DNA from: a virus
Length of the DNA stretch: 64,000 nucleotides
IMG/VR virus record: IMGVR_UViG_3300044631_002422
Location: 1 to 64,000 of that record
Reading direction: 5' to 3' (one strand)
Each line of letters begins with the position of its first letter. Position 1 is the first letter of the stretch. The notes beneath the pieces were generated by a model. The model did not search any database. It saw only the letters and a program-made list of their open reading frames with translations, and had not been told where the DNA came from. Of the stretch, positions 27,741 through 34,659 are shown in pieces. The position numbers and the translations under genes were made by a program.

Positions 27741-27905
27741 ATGGACAGCTTTGACAACATTCAGTGCGACGAAATGCCATTCGAACCCAAGCAATCGGAC
27801 TGGCTGGAGTTTCAAATGTGGCTTGACAGCTTGCCGATTCGCGACGATGAAATCGGGGTTGAATACGGGCCTATCGAGTTTCCTGCCGATGACCTTCCCT
27901 TCTAA
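27741..27905 (+). CDS. 54-aa acidic protein, MDSF family
   Basis: A 54-residue very acidic protein starting MDSFDNIQ and containing DWLEFQMWLDS. It is a paralogue of 33410-33601 (MDSFSTNQ..., DWNEYQEWYDG). The two also share about 45 bases after the stop codon (GGGCTTGACCC..CCCAAGTCGCG), so the copy included the 3' flank. Strong acidity is seen in nucleic-acid mimics, but that is only a guess. Confidence 0.72.
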   Translation: MDSFDNIQCDEMPFEPKQSDWLEFQMWLDSLPIRDDEIGVEYGPIEFPADDLPF

Positions 27906-27947
27906 GGGCTTGACCCACAAGCCTCGCCCAAGTCGCGAGCATAGTTC

Positions 27948-27975
27948 GCCTCTCTATTCCAAAAGAGGCTTTTTA
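27948..27975 (+). terminator. Rho-independent terminator
   Basis: GCCTCT, 10-base loop, AGAGGC then TTTTTA. Closes the MDSF gene. Confidence 0.8.
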
Positions 27976-28021
27976 TACACTAGTGTACAAGCGTACACCT
28001 GCCGGGCCGACCCAAATCGCC

Positions 28022-28049
28022 GTAAGTCCTAGAGCGCCAAGGGTTTACG
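28022..28049 (+). repeat. GTAAGTCC hairpin repeat, copy 2
   Basis: GTAAGTCCT, loop, GGGTTTAC; preceded by AGTGTACAAGCGTACACC and GGGCCGACCC, followed by the T-rich tract TTTCTTTTTTTCTGCTCAAG. Confidence 0.85.
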
Positions 28050-28098
28050 TCAATTCAAAAAATTCCTAGAAAAATTTCTTTTTTTCTGCTCAAGTCTA

Positions 28099-28126
28099 TT
28101 GACATTTCTAGCCGATACTGTATAAT
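28099..28126 (+). promoter_or_regulatory. Sigma70-type promoter, CGATA family
   Basis: TTGACA, 16 bases, TATAAT with AGCCGATACTG before the -10; drives 28156-28332. Confidence 0.87.
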
Positions 28127-28155
28127 AGAAGCATAACACAACAAGGAAAATAAAA

Positions 28156-28332
28156 ATGACTATCTCAATTATCCCCCACGAAGCAACTAGCGGCTACGGC
28201 TTTCATTACACTGTAGAAATCGCCGGTTCGGTTGTTGCAATCTGCGGAACTCTGCATCATGCTCGCAAAGTTGCTGACGAAAAAAGAAAAGAATATCTCA
28301 AAAATTTGATTGATGGTATTGACAGTTTGTAA
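28156..28332 (+). CDS. 58-aa protein, small paralogue family A
   Basis: A 58-residue protein, MTISIIPHEATSG..., with FHYTVEIAGSVVAICGTLHHARKVAD, matching 27539-27673 in the second half of the core. Its last codons overlap the next promoter -35 box. Ribosome site AAGGAAAATAAAA. Confidence 0.7.
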   Translation: MTISIIPHEATSGYGFHYTVEIAGSVVAICGTLHHARKVADEKRKEYLKNLIDGIDSL

Positions 28333-28346
28333 CCGATAAGTATAAT
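28319..28346 (+). promoter_or_regulatory. Sigma70-type promoter, CGATA family
   Basis: TTGACA, 16 bases, TATAAT with ACCGATAAG; inside the end of the previous gene; drives 28372-28572. Confidence 0.83.
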
Positions 28347-28371
28347 AAGAACACACACAAAGGAAAAAAAC

Positions 28372-28572
28372 ATGAAAACAGAACTACTCAAAAAAGCCGC
28401 TATTGCTCACCTTCCGCACGTTACTGATTACAAGTTGATTAACGAATTGCAACAACGAATTGTGGCTGATATTGTAGGTCATGAAAATGGTCGCGGTTGT
28501 TTGAGCAGTGAATACATTTCCAAACTGAACGCATTAAATGATGCAATCAACGCGGTTAAGGTTCACTGGTAA
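28372..28572 (+). CDS. 66-aa helical protein, unknown
   Basis: A 66-residue mostly helical protein (MKTELLKKAAIAHLPHV... LNALNDAINAVKVHW). Not recognised. Good ribosome site CAAAGGAAAAAAAC and its own promoter. Confidence 0.7.
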   Translation: MKTELLKKAAIAHLPHVTDYKLINELQQRIVADIVGHENGRGCLSSEYISKLNALNDAINAVKVHW

Positions 28573-28626
28573 TAATTTTACAATAATTATAAATACAACA
28601 CACACACACACACAAGGAAACGAAAA

Positions 28627-28761
28627 ATGAAAATTTACATTGCAATCGAAGCGGATAAGGGTCTTGGGCAAACCATGATTCGAGCTTTTTATAACAAAGA
28701 AGAAGCTGAAAAATTCGCAAAAGAAAATCGTTATTGGATTGAAGAAGTTGAATTGTCGTAA
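28627..28761 (+). CDS. 44-aa protein, unknown
   Basis: MKIYIAIEADKGLGQTMIR then AFYNKEEAEKFAKENRYW; small alpha/beta plan similar to family A. Ribosome site AAGGAAACGAAAA. A TATAAATA octamer lies at 28588-28595, 31 bases upstream, and may be its promoter. Confidence 0.65.
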   Translation: MKIYIAIEADKGLGQTMIRAFYNKEEAEKFAKENRYWIEEVELS

Positions 28762-28774
28762 CGAAAGGAAAATT

Positions 28775-28954
28775 ATGTTCGACCGTTTTGCCGTTGCCGT
28801 TTTTTTAATGGATTATCATAGTGGCCAGTGGAGCCGAGGCTATCGCATTCTATCCAAAATGCGGCCCGAAAATTTCTCCTCTGATTTCTGTGAAGAAATG
28901 CGGAACACCGAATATTACGCTCACCTAGTTGCAAATTATGAAAACGAAGTATAA
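28775..28954 (+). CDS. 59-aa protein, unknown
   Basis: Starts MFDRFAVAVFLMDYHSGQW after AAAGGAAAATT; no recognisable motif. Thirteen bases after the previous stop, so co-transcribed with 28627 and 28967. Confidence 0.65.
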   Translation: MFDRFAVAVFLMDYHSGQWSRGYRILSKMRPENFSSDFCEEMRNTEYYAHLVANYENEV

Positions 28955-28966
28955 GGAAAAATTATA

Positions 28967-29293
28967 ATGTTTACACGCGCCCAATATCTTGCCGGTGAAT
29001 GTTCGCACCAAGAATATTACGGTCAATTTGTTAATCAGTGGATTCTTACTTGCGTAAAGGGAAAATATGGAGTTAATCGATTAATTGAAGCTGAAAAGCT
29101 TGATATTAATTTTAACACTATCCCATTGTATTCATGGGACCAACTGAATATAATGTCGGCAGTTGACCAAGAACTTTGGGCTGCTGCTAATGGTTCACGA
29201 TATTACAGCCTATCTGATAATCTTTGCATCCAAAAACAAGCTGCTCGAATGATTGTAGAAAAATATCATAGTGAACAAAACGCCACTGTCTGA
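28967..29293 (+). CDS. 108-aa protein, unknown
   Basis: A 108-residue protein rich in Tyr, Gln and Asn (MFTRAQYLAGECSHQEYYGQFV). This ARxQYLxGExxHxEYYxQFV opening is seen in many phage hypothetical proteins, but no function is known to me. Ribosome site AAGGAAAAATTATA. Confidence 0.7.
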   Translation: MFTRAQYLAGECSHQEYYGQFVNQWILTCVKGKYGVNRLIEAEKLDINFNTIPLYSWDQLNIMSAVDQELWAAANGSRYYSLSDNLCIQKQAARMIVEKYHSEQNATV

Positions 29294-29326
29294 CCCTATG
29301 TAAACAGACTGCGCAAAACAACCGCC

Positions 29327-29353
29327 CTAAGTGCTAGAGCCACAAGGACTTAG
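29327..29353 (+). repeat. GTAAGTCC hairpin repeat, copy 3
   Basis: CTAAGTGCT, loop AGAGCCACA, AGGACTTAG; compensatory G to C change at both ends keeps the stem. Confidence 0.8.
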
Positions 29354-29372
29354 GTCAACGCGGGCCGCCGCC

Positions 29373-29406
29373 GTAAGTCGCAAGTCCTAGAGCCGCAAGG
29401 GTTTAC
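29373..29406 (+). repeat. GTAAGTCC hairpin repeat, copy 4
   Basis: GTAAGTCGCAAGTCCTAG then AGCCGCAAGGGTTTAC; an expanded copy 20 bases after copy 3. Confidence 0.75.
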
Positions 29407-29679
29407 GTCAATTCTCTAGAGCAATCGTCATGCCAATCGGCAAGTGAACAAAGATTGTACATGCCAATGAGCAGAATCTATGCAGCCAATGAGCAGTTTC
29501 TGTACACCCAGCAACGCTGCTTAAATTTTAGGCACGAAAACCGCGTGTTTTGAGCAGGAAAAAAATTCTGTGCTTAATTTTTGACTTGGCACGGGATTCG
29601 CTCTATATAGTGGTATGGAAAGTAAAAATCAAAAACAGAAACTTGCTGGGGAAAGAAAAGTTTCTGCTAAAGATTTAGC

Positions 29680-29707
29680 TTGACAATGACGATAAATATG
29701 GTATAAT
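29680..29707 (+). promoter_or_regulatory. Sigma70-type promoter, CGATA family
   Basis: TTGACA, 16 bases, TATAAT; spacer has GACGATAAATATGG. Drives 29734-29934. Confidence 0.83.
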
Positions 29708-29733
29708 AGAGTAATAAGAATTAAGGAAAAAAA

Positions 29734-29934
29734 ATGAAAATTCTAAAAAGTAAAATCACAAAATTTGGTGCAAAAGTTAACCTAGTCGATGGTGGCGAAG
29801 GTACAAAACAATTCTTTGCACTGTCAAAACGTTATTGGATTTCTTATGGTGAATCTGCAAGTCCTCAAAATAATTGCAGAAATCGCTCAGATAATCTGAA
29901 ATATATCGAAAAAAAGTTTCAAGAAATTATCTAA
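29734..29934 (+). CDS. 66-aa basic protein, unknown
   Basis: MKILKSKITKFGAKVNLVDGG..., Lys/Asn-rich, not recognised; own promoter and AAGGAAAAAAA ribosome site. Confidence 0.65.
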   Translation: MKILKSKITKFGAKVNLVDGGEGTKQFFALSKRYWISYGESASPQNNCRNRSDNLKYIEKKFQEII

Positions 29935-29939
29935 AGCTC

Positions 29940-29968
29940 TTGACAACATCTTGTCGATACTGTATAAT
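29940..29968 (+). promoter_or_regulatory. Sigma70-type promoter, CGATA family
   Basis: TTGACA, 17 bases, TATAAT with TGTCGATACTG; drives 29997-30134. Confidence 0.84.
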
Positions 29969-29996
29969 AGAATCACACAACACAAAGGAAACGAAA

Positions 29997-30134
29997 ATGA
30001 TTATCAACGGTTTTAAATTTTATGTTCGTCAACACGATACCGCCGACAAGTATTATGTCGCGATGAAGGGCGATGTGGTTCTCACTTCAAAAAGTTTGGA
30101 TTATCTTGTGAAAAAAGTCAAGAAACACGCTTGA
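29997..30134 (+). CDS. 45-aa basic protein, family A-like
   Basis: MIINGFKFYVRQHDTADKYYV then LTSKSLDYLVKKVKKHA; beta strands followed by a basic helix as in family A. Start follows CAAAGGAAACGAAA. Stop overlaps the next promoter. Confidence 0.68.
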   Translation: MIINGFKFYVRQHDTADKYYVAMKGDVVLTSKSLDYLVKKVKKHA

Positions 30135-30158
30135 CAACGCCGATAATTACTGTATAAT
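30131..30158 (+). promoter_or_regulatory. Sigma70-type promoter, CGATA family
   Basis: TTGACA, 16 bases, TATAAT with GCCGATAATT; drives 30189-30520. Confidence 0.84.
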
Positions 30159-30188
30159 AACAACACACAACACAACAAAGGAAAAAAT

Positions 30189-30395
30189 ATGATTGAAAAA
30201 TTTGATTACAATAGTTATGAAATCGCGACGTTTGTATATGACGGCGACCGCGAACGTTTGAAGGAATTGTGGATTGATGTCAACGGCGAATTTATTGGGG
30301 CGATTCGATTTCGCTCGATGAAACCATCGCAAGAACAAATCGAACAATACGTTGACGAATATCTTTCAGAAATGGCATTGGGATACGAAATATGA
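30189..30395 (+). CDS. 68-aa protein, paralogue of 27119
   Basis: Contains LKELWIDVNGEFIGAIRF followed by a helix QIEQYVDEYLSEM, matching 27119-27307. More acidic than that copy. Overlaps the next small gene by ATGA. Confidence 0.73.
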   Translation: MIEKFDYNSYEIATFVYDGDRERLKELWIDVNGEFIGAIRFRSMKPSQEQIEQYVDEYLSEMALGYEI

Positions 30396-30520
30396 AAAAC
30401 GAAATTGAAAGCCTGGAAAGTATGTCGTATGATGAACTACTTCAGGCGGCTATTGCTCTGCTTGAAAATGCGGTCGAATTACGGGCCGAATTGGATAAAA
30501 TCAGGGGCATCATCAGATGA
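30392..30520 (+). CDS. 42-aa helical protein, unknown
   Basis: MKNEIESLESMSYDELLQAA, one amphipathic helix with heptad Leu; ATG overlaps the previous TGA (ATGA), so translation is coupled. May be a coiled-coil partner of the preceding product. Confidence 0.6.
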   Translation: MKNEIESLESMSYDELLQAAIALLENAVELRAELDKIRGIIR

Positions 30521-30566
30521 ACAACTAGTGTACAAGTGTACAGTGGCCGGGCGGGCCGCAATCGAC

Positions 30567-30593
30567 GTAAGTCCTAGAGCCACAAGGGTTTAC
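30567..30593 (+). repeat. GTAAGTCC hairpin repeat, copy 5
   Basis: GTAAGTCCT, AGAGCCACA, AGGGTTTAC; preceded by ACTAGTGTACAAGTGTACAG and GGGCGGGCC, followed by a promoter. Confidence 0.84.
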
Positions 30594-30642
30594 GTCAACA
30601 AAAAAATTTTCCAGAAAATTTCCAGAATTGGGCTCAAGACTC

Positions 30643-30670
30643 TTGACAAATCCAGCCGATAGTGTATAAT
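30643..30670 (+). promoter_or_regulatory. Sigma70-type promoter, CGATA family
   Basis: TTGACA, 16 bases, TATAAT with AGCCGATAGTG; drives 30692-30856. Confidence 0.86.
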
Positions 30671-30691
30671 AGAGGCATAAGGAAAATGAAA

Positions 30692-30856
30692 ATGAAAAAC
30701 GAAATGACAATCACCGAAACCAAAACCAACAAGTCCCTAACCGGTTCTTTTTTCAAAGTTTACATTAACGGCCAACTGGTGGCAACTCGCACAACCCGCG
30801 AAGCCGCTGAAGAAGCTGGAAAAAAAATTCTGGAAAAAAAGGTCTACCGCTCTTGA
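30692..30856 (+). CDS. 54-aa protein, small paralogue family A
   Basis: MKNEMTITETKTN..., FFKVYINGQLVATRTTREAAE, ending KKVYRS. Same length, core and ending as 26892-27056. An ATG six bases upstream is possible, but the chosen one gives the better distance to AAGGA and equal length to its paralogue. Confidence 0.75.
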   Translation: MKNEMTITETKTNKSLTGSFFKVYINGQLVATRTTREAAEEAGKKILEKKVYRS

Positions 30857-30880
30857 CAATGGCTGTCGGTTTGGTATAAT
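30853..30880 (+). promoter_or_regulatory. Sigma70-type promoter
   Basis: TTGACA, 16 bases, TATAAT; spacer has TGTCGGTTTGG, a variant of the CGATA word. Drives 30924-31578. Confidence 0.83.
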
Positions 30881-30923
30881 CAGAGCATAAGTTAATCACA
30901 CAAACACAAAAGGAAAAAACACA

Positions 30924-31274
30924 ATGAACACTCAACAAGCTATCCGCGAATTTCAAGCCGCTATCGAATCCGTTATCGAAATCCCAAACAGTTGGTTGCC
31001 AACTGAATTGCATGATGACGTTCGTGGTGGTCGCACAATCGAACGTCTCAACGAACTACTCGACGAACGCGATGGTATCACCGAACATCGCAAGCTCAAA
31101 GCTCTCAAAGCTCGCAACATCGAAAAGTATGCCGCTACAGTTGCAGCCGGTCAAGAAATTGATTACAATATTGGCGAACGCGACGAATTGCAACTCTATC
31201 GTAATGAATGTGCAATGATTGAAGGAATGATTCACGCTGGTCATATCGACCGCGACGATTTGGAAGTAGAATAA
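30924..31274 (+). CDS. 116-aa helical protein, unknown
   Basis: A charged helical protein (MNTQQAIREFQAAIESV... RTIERLNELLDERD... NECAMIEGMIHAGHIDRDDLEVE). Not recognised. First of a three-gene overlapping set. Confidence 0.72.
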   Translation: MNTQQAIREFQAAIESVIEIPNSWLPTELHDDVRGGRTIERLNELLDERDGITEHRKLKALKARNIEKYAATVAAGQEIDYNIGERDELQLYRNECAMIEGMIHAGHIDRDDLEVE

Positions 31275-31471
31275 TGAACAGTAAAAAAATTGCAAAACGG
31301 CTTGAAGCAATGGGCTATAAGTTAACCCGCCGATTGAATTATTGGATTGTAAGTTGTGAGGAATTACCTTGGGATTGGGTATTTACTAACTTAAAAGAAG
31401 TTGAGCGTTGGACTCATATCGAAGAAACTGTTGGCGATAGATTTTGCTATCCCGAACCAGACGAGTGCTAA
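31274..31471 (+). CDS. 65-aa protein, unknown
   Basis: MNSKKIAKRLEAMGYKLTRRLNYWIVSC...; ATG overlaps the previous stop (TAATG). Small alpha/beta protein with several Trp; not recognised. Confidence 0.68.
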   Translation: MNSKKIAKRLEAMGYKLTRRLNYWIVSCEELPWDWVFTNLKEVERWTHIEETVGDRFCYPEPDEC

Positions 31472-31578
31472 TGAAATTTTTTAAATCGTTTTTTATAATA
31501 TTGTGGATGGTTGGGTTTTTGTATTGTAGTATAATGGCTGTTACTTTTCTAATTCTGGATTTTATAAAATGGTTTTGA
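31471..31578 (+). CDS. 35-aa membrane miniprotein
   Basis: MKFFKSFFIILWMVGF then LYCSIMAVTFLILDF; one or two hydrophobic helices. ATG overlaps the previous TAA (TAATG). Small phage membrane proteins of this kind can act in lysis timing or exclusion, unproven here. Confidence 0.55.
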   Translation: MKFFKSFFIILWMVGFLYCSIMAVTFLILDFIKWF

Positions 31579-31627
31579 ACACGCTATAGTGTACAACTGT
31601 ACAGGTCGGCGGGCGGCCCGGCGAGCC

Positions 31628-31654
31628 GTAAGTCCTAGAGCCTCAAGGGTTTAC
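31628..31654 (+). repeat. GTAAGTCC hairpin repeat, copy 6
   Basis: GTAAGTCCT, AGAGCCTCA, AGGGTTTAC; preceded by ATAGTGTACAACTGTACAGG and a GC-rich block. Confidence 0.83.
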
Positions 31655-31722
31655 GTCTGTCAAGTAGGCAAAACCCATGCCACACAAAAAAGATTTTTTT
31701 TCTTATTTTTCTCTCAAGTATC

Positions 31723-31750
31723 TTGACAACTAGTGCCGATACTGTATAAT
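31723..31750 (+). promoter_or_regulatory. Sigma70-type promoter, CGATA family
   Basis: TTGACA, 16 bases, TATAAT with GTGCCGATACTG; drives the gene at 31784. Confidence 0.87.
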
Positions 31751-31783
31751 GAGGAAGTCAATCACACACACAAGGAAAAAGTC

Positions 31784-32548
31784 ATGCTGAAATTCTCACC
31801 TGCTAACGTCAAGATTAAAGCCCTTAAACTCGTCGCCGCACTTGCCAAGTATTTGCCACGCGGTCGCCGTGTTTATAGTTTCGACTTGCTATCCGGTCAT
31901 ACTTGCCCATTCGCGAAATTATGCCGCAGTAAAGTAAAAATAATCGACGGCAAGCGTAAAATCTTTGATGGTCCGCATACTCAATTCCGCTGCTTTTCGG
32001 CAAGTCAAGAAGCGACATATACAAACGTTTATGAGCTACGCAAACACAATACGGAAATTCTGACCGCGATGAAAGACAACCAAGAAATTTTTGATATGTT
32101 AAATTCTTCTCTGCCCAAAAATGCTGGAGTTGTTCGCATTCACGTTGCGGGAGACTTTTTCAATCAAGATTATTTCGACGCTTGGGTGATGGTTGCGATG
32201 AACAATCCGAACGTTCTATTTTACGCTTATACAAAAAGCCTGCGTTATTGGGTCAGCCGCATTGCAGTTATTCCCGCGAATATGATTCTGACCGCAAGCG
32301 AAGGCGGAAGCGAAGATAATTTAATTCAAGAATATAATTTGCGGAAAGCTGTCGTTGTTTACAACGAACAATCAGCCGCTGAACTCGGATTGGAAATTGA
32401 CCACACCGACGAACATGCCGCCAACCCAGAAACGGCAAACCACGATTTTGCTCTTCTCATTCACGGTATTCAGCCAGCAGGCAGCGAAGCAGCCGCAGCG
32501 ATTCGCGAATTGAAAAGGAACGGAGTTGAATTTGCTTATTCACGATAA
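31784..32548 (+). CDS. Gp88-like phage protein
   Basis: A 254-aa protein. The conserved plan SFDLLSGHTCPFAKLCRSKV, then a Cys in FRCFSASQEATYTN and YELRKHN, and IHVAGDFFNQDYFDAW resembles the 'gene product 88' group found in many phages. Three Cys in the first half could bind metal. No enzymatic activity is known to me for the family. Start selected at the ATG after AAGGAAAAAGTC, not the upstream one inside the promoter. Confidence 0.75.
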   Translation: MLKFSPANVKIKALKLVAALAKYLPRGRRVYSFDLLSGHTCPFAKLCRSKVKIIDGKRKIFDGPHTQFRCFSASQEATYTNVYELRKHNTEILTAMKDNQEIFDMLNSSLPKNAGVVRIHVAGDFFNQDYFDAWVMVAMNNPNVLFYAYTKSLRYWVSRIAVIPANMILTASEGGSEDNLIQEYNLRKAVVVYNEQSAAELGLEIDHTDEHAANPETANHDFALLIHGIQPAGSEAAAAIRELKRNGVEFAYSR

Positions 32549-32558
32549 GGGGTAAAAC

Positions 32559-32630
32559 GTGATTTATATTTTGATTGTAGTTATATCGACAATTTTATTT
32601 TTAGCACTATCATGGAAAAATTCAGAATGA
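32559..32630 (+). CDS. 23-aa membrane miniprotein (GTG start)
   Basis: MIYILIVVISTILFLALSWKN from a GTG preceded by AAGGGGTAAAAC. A single hydrophobic helix, closely like the 19-aa frame at 43402 (MVYILIVIVACIIFLML). Too short for usual gene finders. Confidence 0.45.
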   Translation: MIYILIVVISTILFLALSWKNSE

Positions 32631-32899
32631 AAAGTTTGGTTATATTTTCTTACAAGCAGCCAGTGGATGGTTCGGTTATTCGTTGGGGAATTTTAGAACG
32701 CGAACGCGATACTAAAAAAGAACCTTTATCAATCAATTCTTTATGCGGACCTTATAGAAAACGCGATGCTAACTTTGAAAGGTCGCAACATCTTGACACT
32801 ATAAAAACTCGCAACGGAATAAAAACATTTTATCGCGAGCGACAAAATTGGAAAATCAAAATTCCATTTGTTGGAAGTATAGTATCGCGATTCGTATAG
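32627..32899 (+). CDS. 90-aa basic protein, unknown
   Basis: MKSLVIFSYKQPVDGSVIRWG..., Arg/Lys-rich. Start at the ATG that overlaps the miniprotein stop (ATGA); an ATG at 32612 in the same frame is also possible. Not recognised. Confidence 0.6.
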   Translation: MKSLVIFSYKQPVDGSVIRWGILERERDTKKEPLSINSLCGPYRKRDANFERSQHLDTIKTRNGIKTFYRERQNWKIKIPFVGSIVSRFV

Positions 32900-32937
32900 T
32901 GTACACGCGTACAGGGCGCGGGCCGTCCCGCCGCGTC

Positions 32938-32964
32938 GTAAGTCCTAGAGCCACAAGCACTTAC
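32938..32964 (+). repeat. GTAAGTCC hairpin repeat, copy 7
   Basis: GTAAGTCCT, AGAGCCACA, AGCACTTAC; preceded by AGTGTACACGCGTACAGG and GC-rich block. Confidence 0.82.
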
Positions 32965-33041
32965 GTCAGTCAAGTAGGCAAAGCGTGTGCCAGTGAAAAA
33001 AAATAAATTTCAAGAATCTTTTTTTATTTTGCTTCAGACTC

Positions 33042-33069
33042 TTGACAAACCTAGCCGATATTGTATAAT
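33042..33069 (+). promoter_or_regulatory. Sigma70-type promoter, CGATA family
   Basis: TTGACA, 16 bases, TATAAT with AGCCGATATTG; drives 33101-33343. Confidence 0.87.
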
Positions 33070-33100
33070 AAGGAAGTCAATCACACAAGCGAGAAAAAAA

Positions 33101-33343
33101 ATGTACAAAGTAGAAATTGCCACTGTTTACGGCCCCTTTTGTGGTCAAGGCGGTTATGGTACTGAAACCTGCATCGGTTTCGACCGTAGCGTTAAGCGGG
33201 CTTTTGCCAAGGCTCGCGGCCAAGGCAGTCACCGCTACGACCGTAGCCAGATTGTAACCGGCTCGCGTGGTGGCGGCGTTCCCGTTCTGGGTATGGTTCG
33301 GATTTCTCACAACGGAAAAATTATTTCCGAAATTTGGGATTGA
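33101..33343 (+). CDS. 80-aa basic Gly-rich protein, unknown
   Basis: MYKVEIATVYGPFCGQGGYG then GFDRSVKRAFAKARGQGSHRY; basic and Gly-rich, so possibly nucleic-acid binding. Start after GCGAGAAAAAAA at the expected distance from the promoter. Confidence 0.68.
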   Translation: MYKVEIATVYGPFCGQGGYGTETCIGFDRSVKRAFAKARGQGSHRYDRSQIVTGSRGGGVPVLGMVRISHNGKIISEIWD

Positions 33344-33347
33344 CCCC

Positions 33348-33375
33348 TTGACAGTTGTTTTTTCTTTGGTATAAT
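33348..33375 (+). promoter_or_regulatory. Sigma70-type promoter
   Basis: TTGACA, 16 bases, TATAAT without the CGATA word; drives 33410-33601. Confidence 0.82.
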
Positions 33376-33409
33376 CAGCGTATCAGTCACACACTTTGGA
33401 GAATTGAAA

Positions 33410-33601
33410 ATGGACAGCTTCAGCACCAACCAACATTCCGACGAATTGGACTATCAACCCACCGCTGCCGATTGGAACGAATACCAAGAGTGGTATGACG
33501 GCCAAGAGGCTTGCTACCCAGAGGGTGATGACCTCCTCGACAGCGACCCCATCGACCTTTACGGTGGCGATGACTCGCACTACTGGCAATACGACGAATA
33601 G
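33410..33601 (+). CDS. 63-aa acidic protein, MDSF family
   Basis: Paralogue of 27741-27905: MDSFSTNQ, ADWNEYQEWYDG, then a Asp/Tyr-rich tail. Ribosome site TTTGGAGAATTGAAA. The 3' flank is also duplicated. Confidence 0.72.
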   Translation: MDSFSTNQHSDELDYQPTAADWNEYQEWYDGQEACYPEGDDLLDSDPIDLYGGDDSHYWQYDE

Positions 33602-33790
33602 GGCTTGACCCGCAAATCCCGCCCAAGTCGCGGGTATGGTATGGGGTCCATTCAAAAACCCCCTATATTCGGGAAAAGAGGTAGGCGAATTAACGTCAAG
33701 GATTTGAGAAGCCTTAGCGGTTCTGTCTTCAGCGGAAAACGGCCTCGAAGTACCATATTTCATTTTGACAGGTGAACACCTGTACACATA

Positions 33791-33842
33791 GTGTCTATGC
33801 TAAACAAAACCGATTTACTTTTTTTTCTTTGGCCGAAATTTA
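33791..33842 (+). repeat. Intergenic repeat family B, copy 1
   Basis: TGTCTATGCTAAAC..CCGATTT..TTTGGCCGAAATTT. Shares the order TGTCT, CTAAAC, GATTT, GGCC, AAATTT with copies at 43615, 44087, 44399 and 44527. Confidence 0.7.
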
Positions 33843-33912
33843 AGGTAGTCTTACTCAAACTAATCTGAATTGCCCCAGCATTTGGGCCAAAGTTTGCCCG
33901 GCCCGCGCCGCC

Positions 33913-33939
33913 CTAAGTCCTAGAGCCCCAAGGAGTTAC
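33913..33939 (+). repeat. GTAAGTCC hairpin repeat, copy 8
   Basis: CTAAGTCCT, AGAGCCCCA, AGGAGTTAC; last copy with the loop in the AGAGCC orientation. Confidence 0.78.
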
Positions 33940-33976
33940 AACGATTGAAAAAAAACTTTTTTTCTGCTAAAGTTCC

Positions 33977-34031
33977 TTGACATTGTGTGCCGATATAGTA
34001 TAATAGAGAAAGTGTGCCGATATAGTATAAT
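33977..34031 (+). promoter_or_regulatory. Promoter with duplicated -10 region
   Basis: TTGACA, 16 bases, TATAAT (33999-34004). The stretch GTGTGCCGATATAGTATAATAGAGAAA is then repeated once more in tandem, giving a second -10 (34026-34031). Drives 34052-34545. Confidence 0.82.
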
Positions 34032-34051
34032 AGAGAAAAAAGAGAAACGAA

Positions 34052-34339
34052 ATGAAAGTTGAAGTAACGCCCGCAAAGCCTGATTTCCAGCCCGTCACCC
34101 TGAGTATCACCATTGAGTCGTTTGCCGAACTCGCTGTGCTTTTTGCTCGATTCAATTGCCCAGTTGCGATTATTAAACAACATGGCTTTGGTGATGGCCC
34201 AATGAACACCAGACTCGCAAGAGCAGCAGATTTTAGCATCGAAGATATCGATGAAGGCGGCAGAATTTTCGACCATATTTCAGACATAGCTAGAGGTTAT
34301 TATTACGCGATGTATAATGTGGGAAAAGGAGAACGATAA
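34052..34339 (+). CDS. 95-aa protein, unknown
   Basis: MKVEVTPAKPDFQPVTLSIT..., then FAELAVLFARFNCPVAII; alpha/beta, not recognised. Overlaps the next gene by one base (TAATG). Confidence 0.7.
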   Translation: MKVEVTPAKPDFQPVTLSITIESFAELAVLFARFNCPVAIIKQHGFGDGPMNTRLARAADFSIEDIDEGGRIFDHISDIARGYYYAMYNVGKGER

Positions 34340-34545
34340 TGCTACAAATGACTAAGAATGAAATTATTTGCGAAATTTTGGAACAAACAACGCCCGATGA
34401 GCTAATGTTCGACCTTGAAAATACCGATATTGAATGGTATACTGACTTGGTGTGCGATGTTGTGTTTATGCGTACTGTAAGATATCAAGATGTTTGCGAC
34501 GCTTTAGTGTGGTTTGCTTCACAAGAATTGGAGGCTTTAAATTAG
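34339..34545 (+). CDS. 68-aa acidic protein, unknown
   Basis: MLQMTKNEIICEILEQTTPDELMF..., helical and acidic. Translationally coupled to 34052. Confidence 0.68.
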   Translation: MLQMTKNEIICEILEQTTPDELMFDLENTDIEWYTDLVCDVVFMRTVRYQDVCDALVWFASQELEALN

Positions 34546-34639
34546 ACAAAGACTTTTATTTTGGGCAGGAACAATTACTGTTTGGTGTTGTTTTATTTTA
34601 CTCATGAGCTTAATTTTAGTGGGGATATACAACGGCTAA
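34541..34639 (+). CDS. Possible 32-aa membrane miniprotein (ATT start)
   Basis: No ATG/GTG/TTG opens this frame, but an ATT at 34541 lies seven bases after GGAGG. The product is one hydrophobic helix (RLLFWAGTITVWCCFILLMS). The overlap with the preceding stop and similarity in style to 31471-31578 support it. Speculative. Confidence 0.3.
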   Translation: MRQRLLFWAGTITVWCCFILLMSLILVGIYNG

Positions 34640-34659
34640 AAAATTTCTTAAGTTTTGAC

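Larger units (their letters stand above)
29294..29679. other. Repeat-rich intergenic stretch
   Basis: No gene supported. Holds two GTAAGTCC-type hairpins (29327-29353, 29373-29406), a direct repeat CCAATGAGCAG at about 29466 and 29490, and a T-rich run-up to the promoter at 29680. Confidence 0.6.
33602..33976. other. Repeat-rich intergenic stretch
   Basis: No gene supported on either strand. Holds the duplicated 3' flank of the MDSF gene, a TGTACA dyad near 33780, repeat family B copy 1 (33791-33842) and hairpin repeat copy 8. Confidence 0.6.

Noticed and set aside
31733-31783. Upstream start for the Gp88-like gene
   Set aside because: Would lie on the promoter -10 box and before the ribosome site.
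33383-33787. 134-codon open frame on the minus strand
   Set aside because: It runs through the MDSF gene, its flank and repeats; promoter and ribosome site support only the plus-strand gene.
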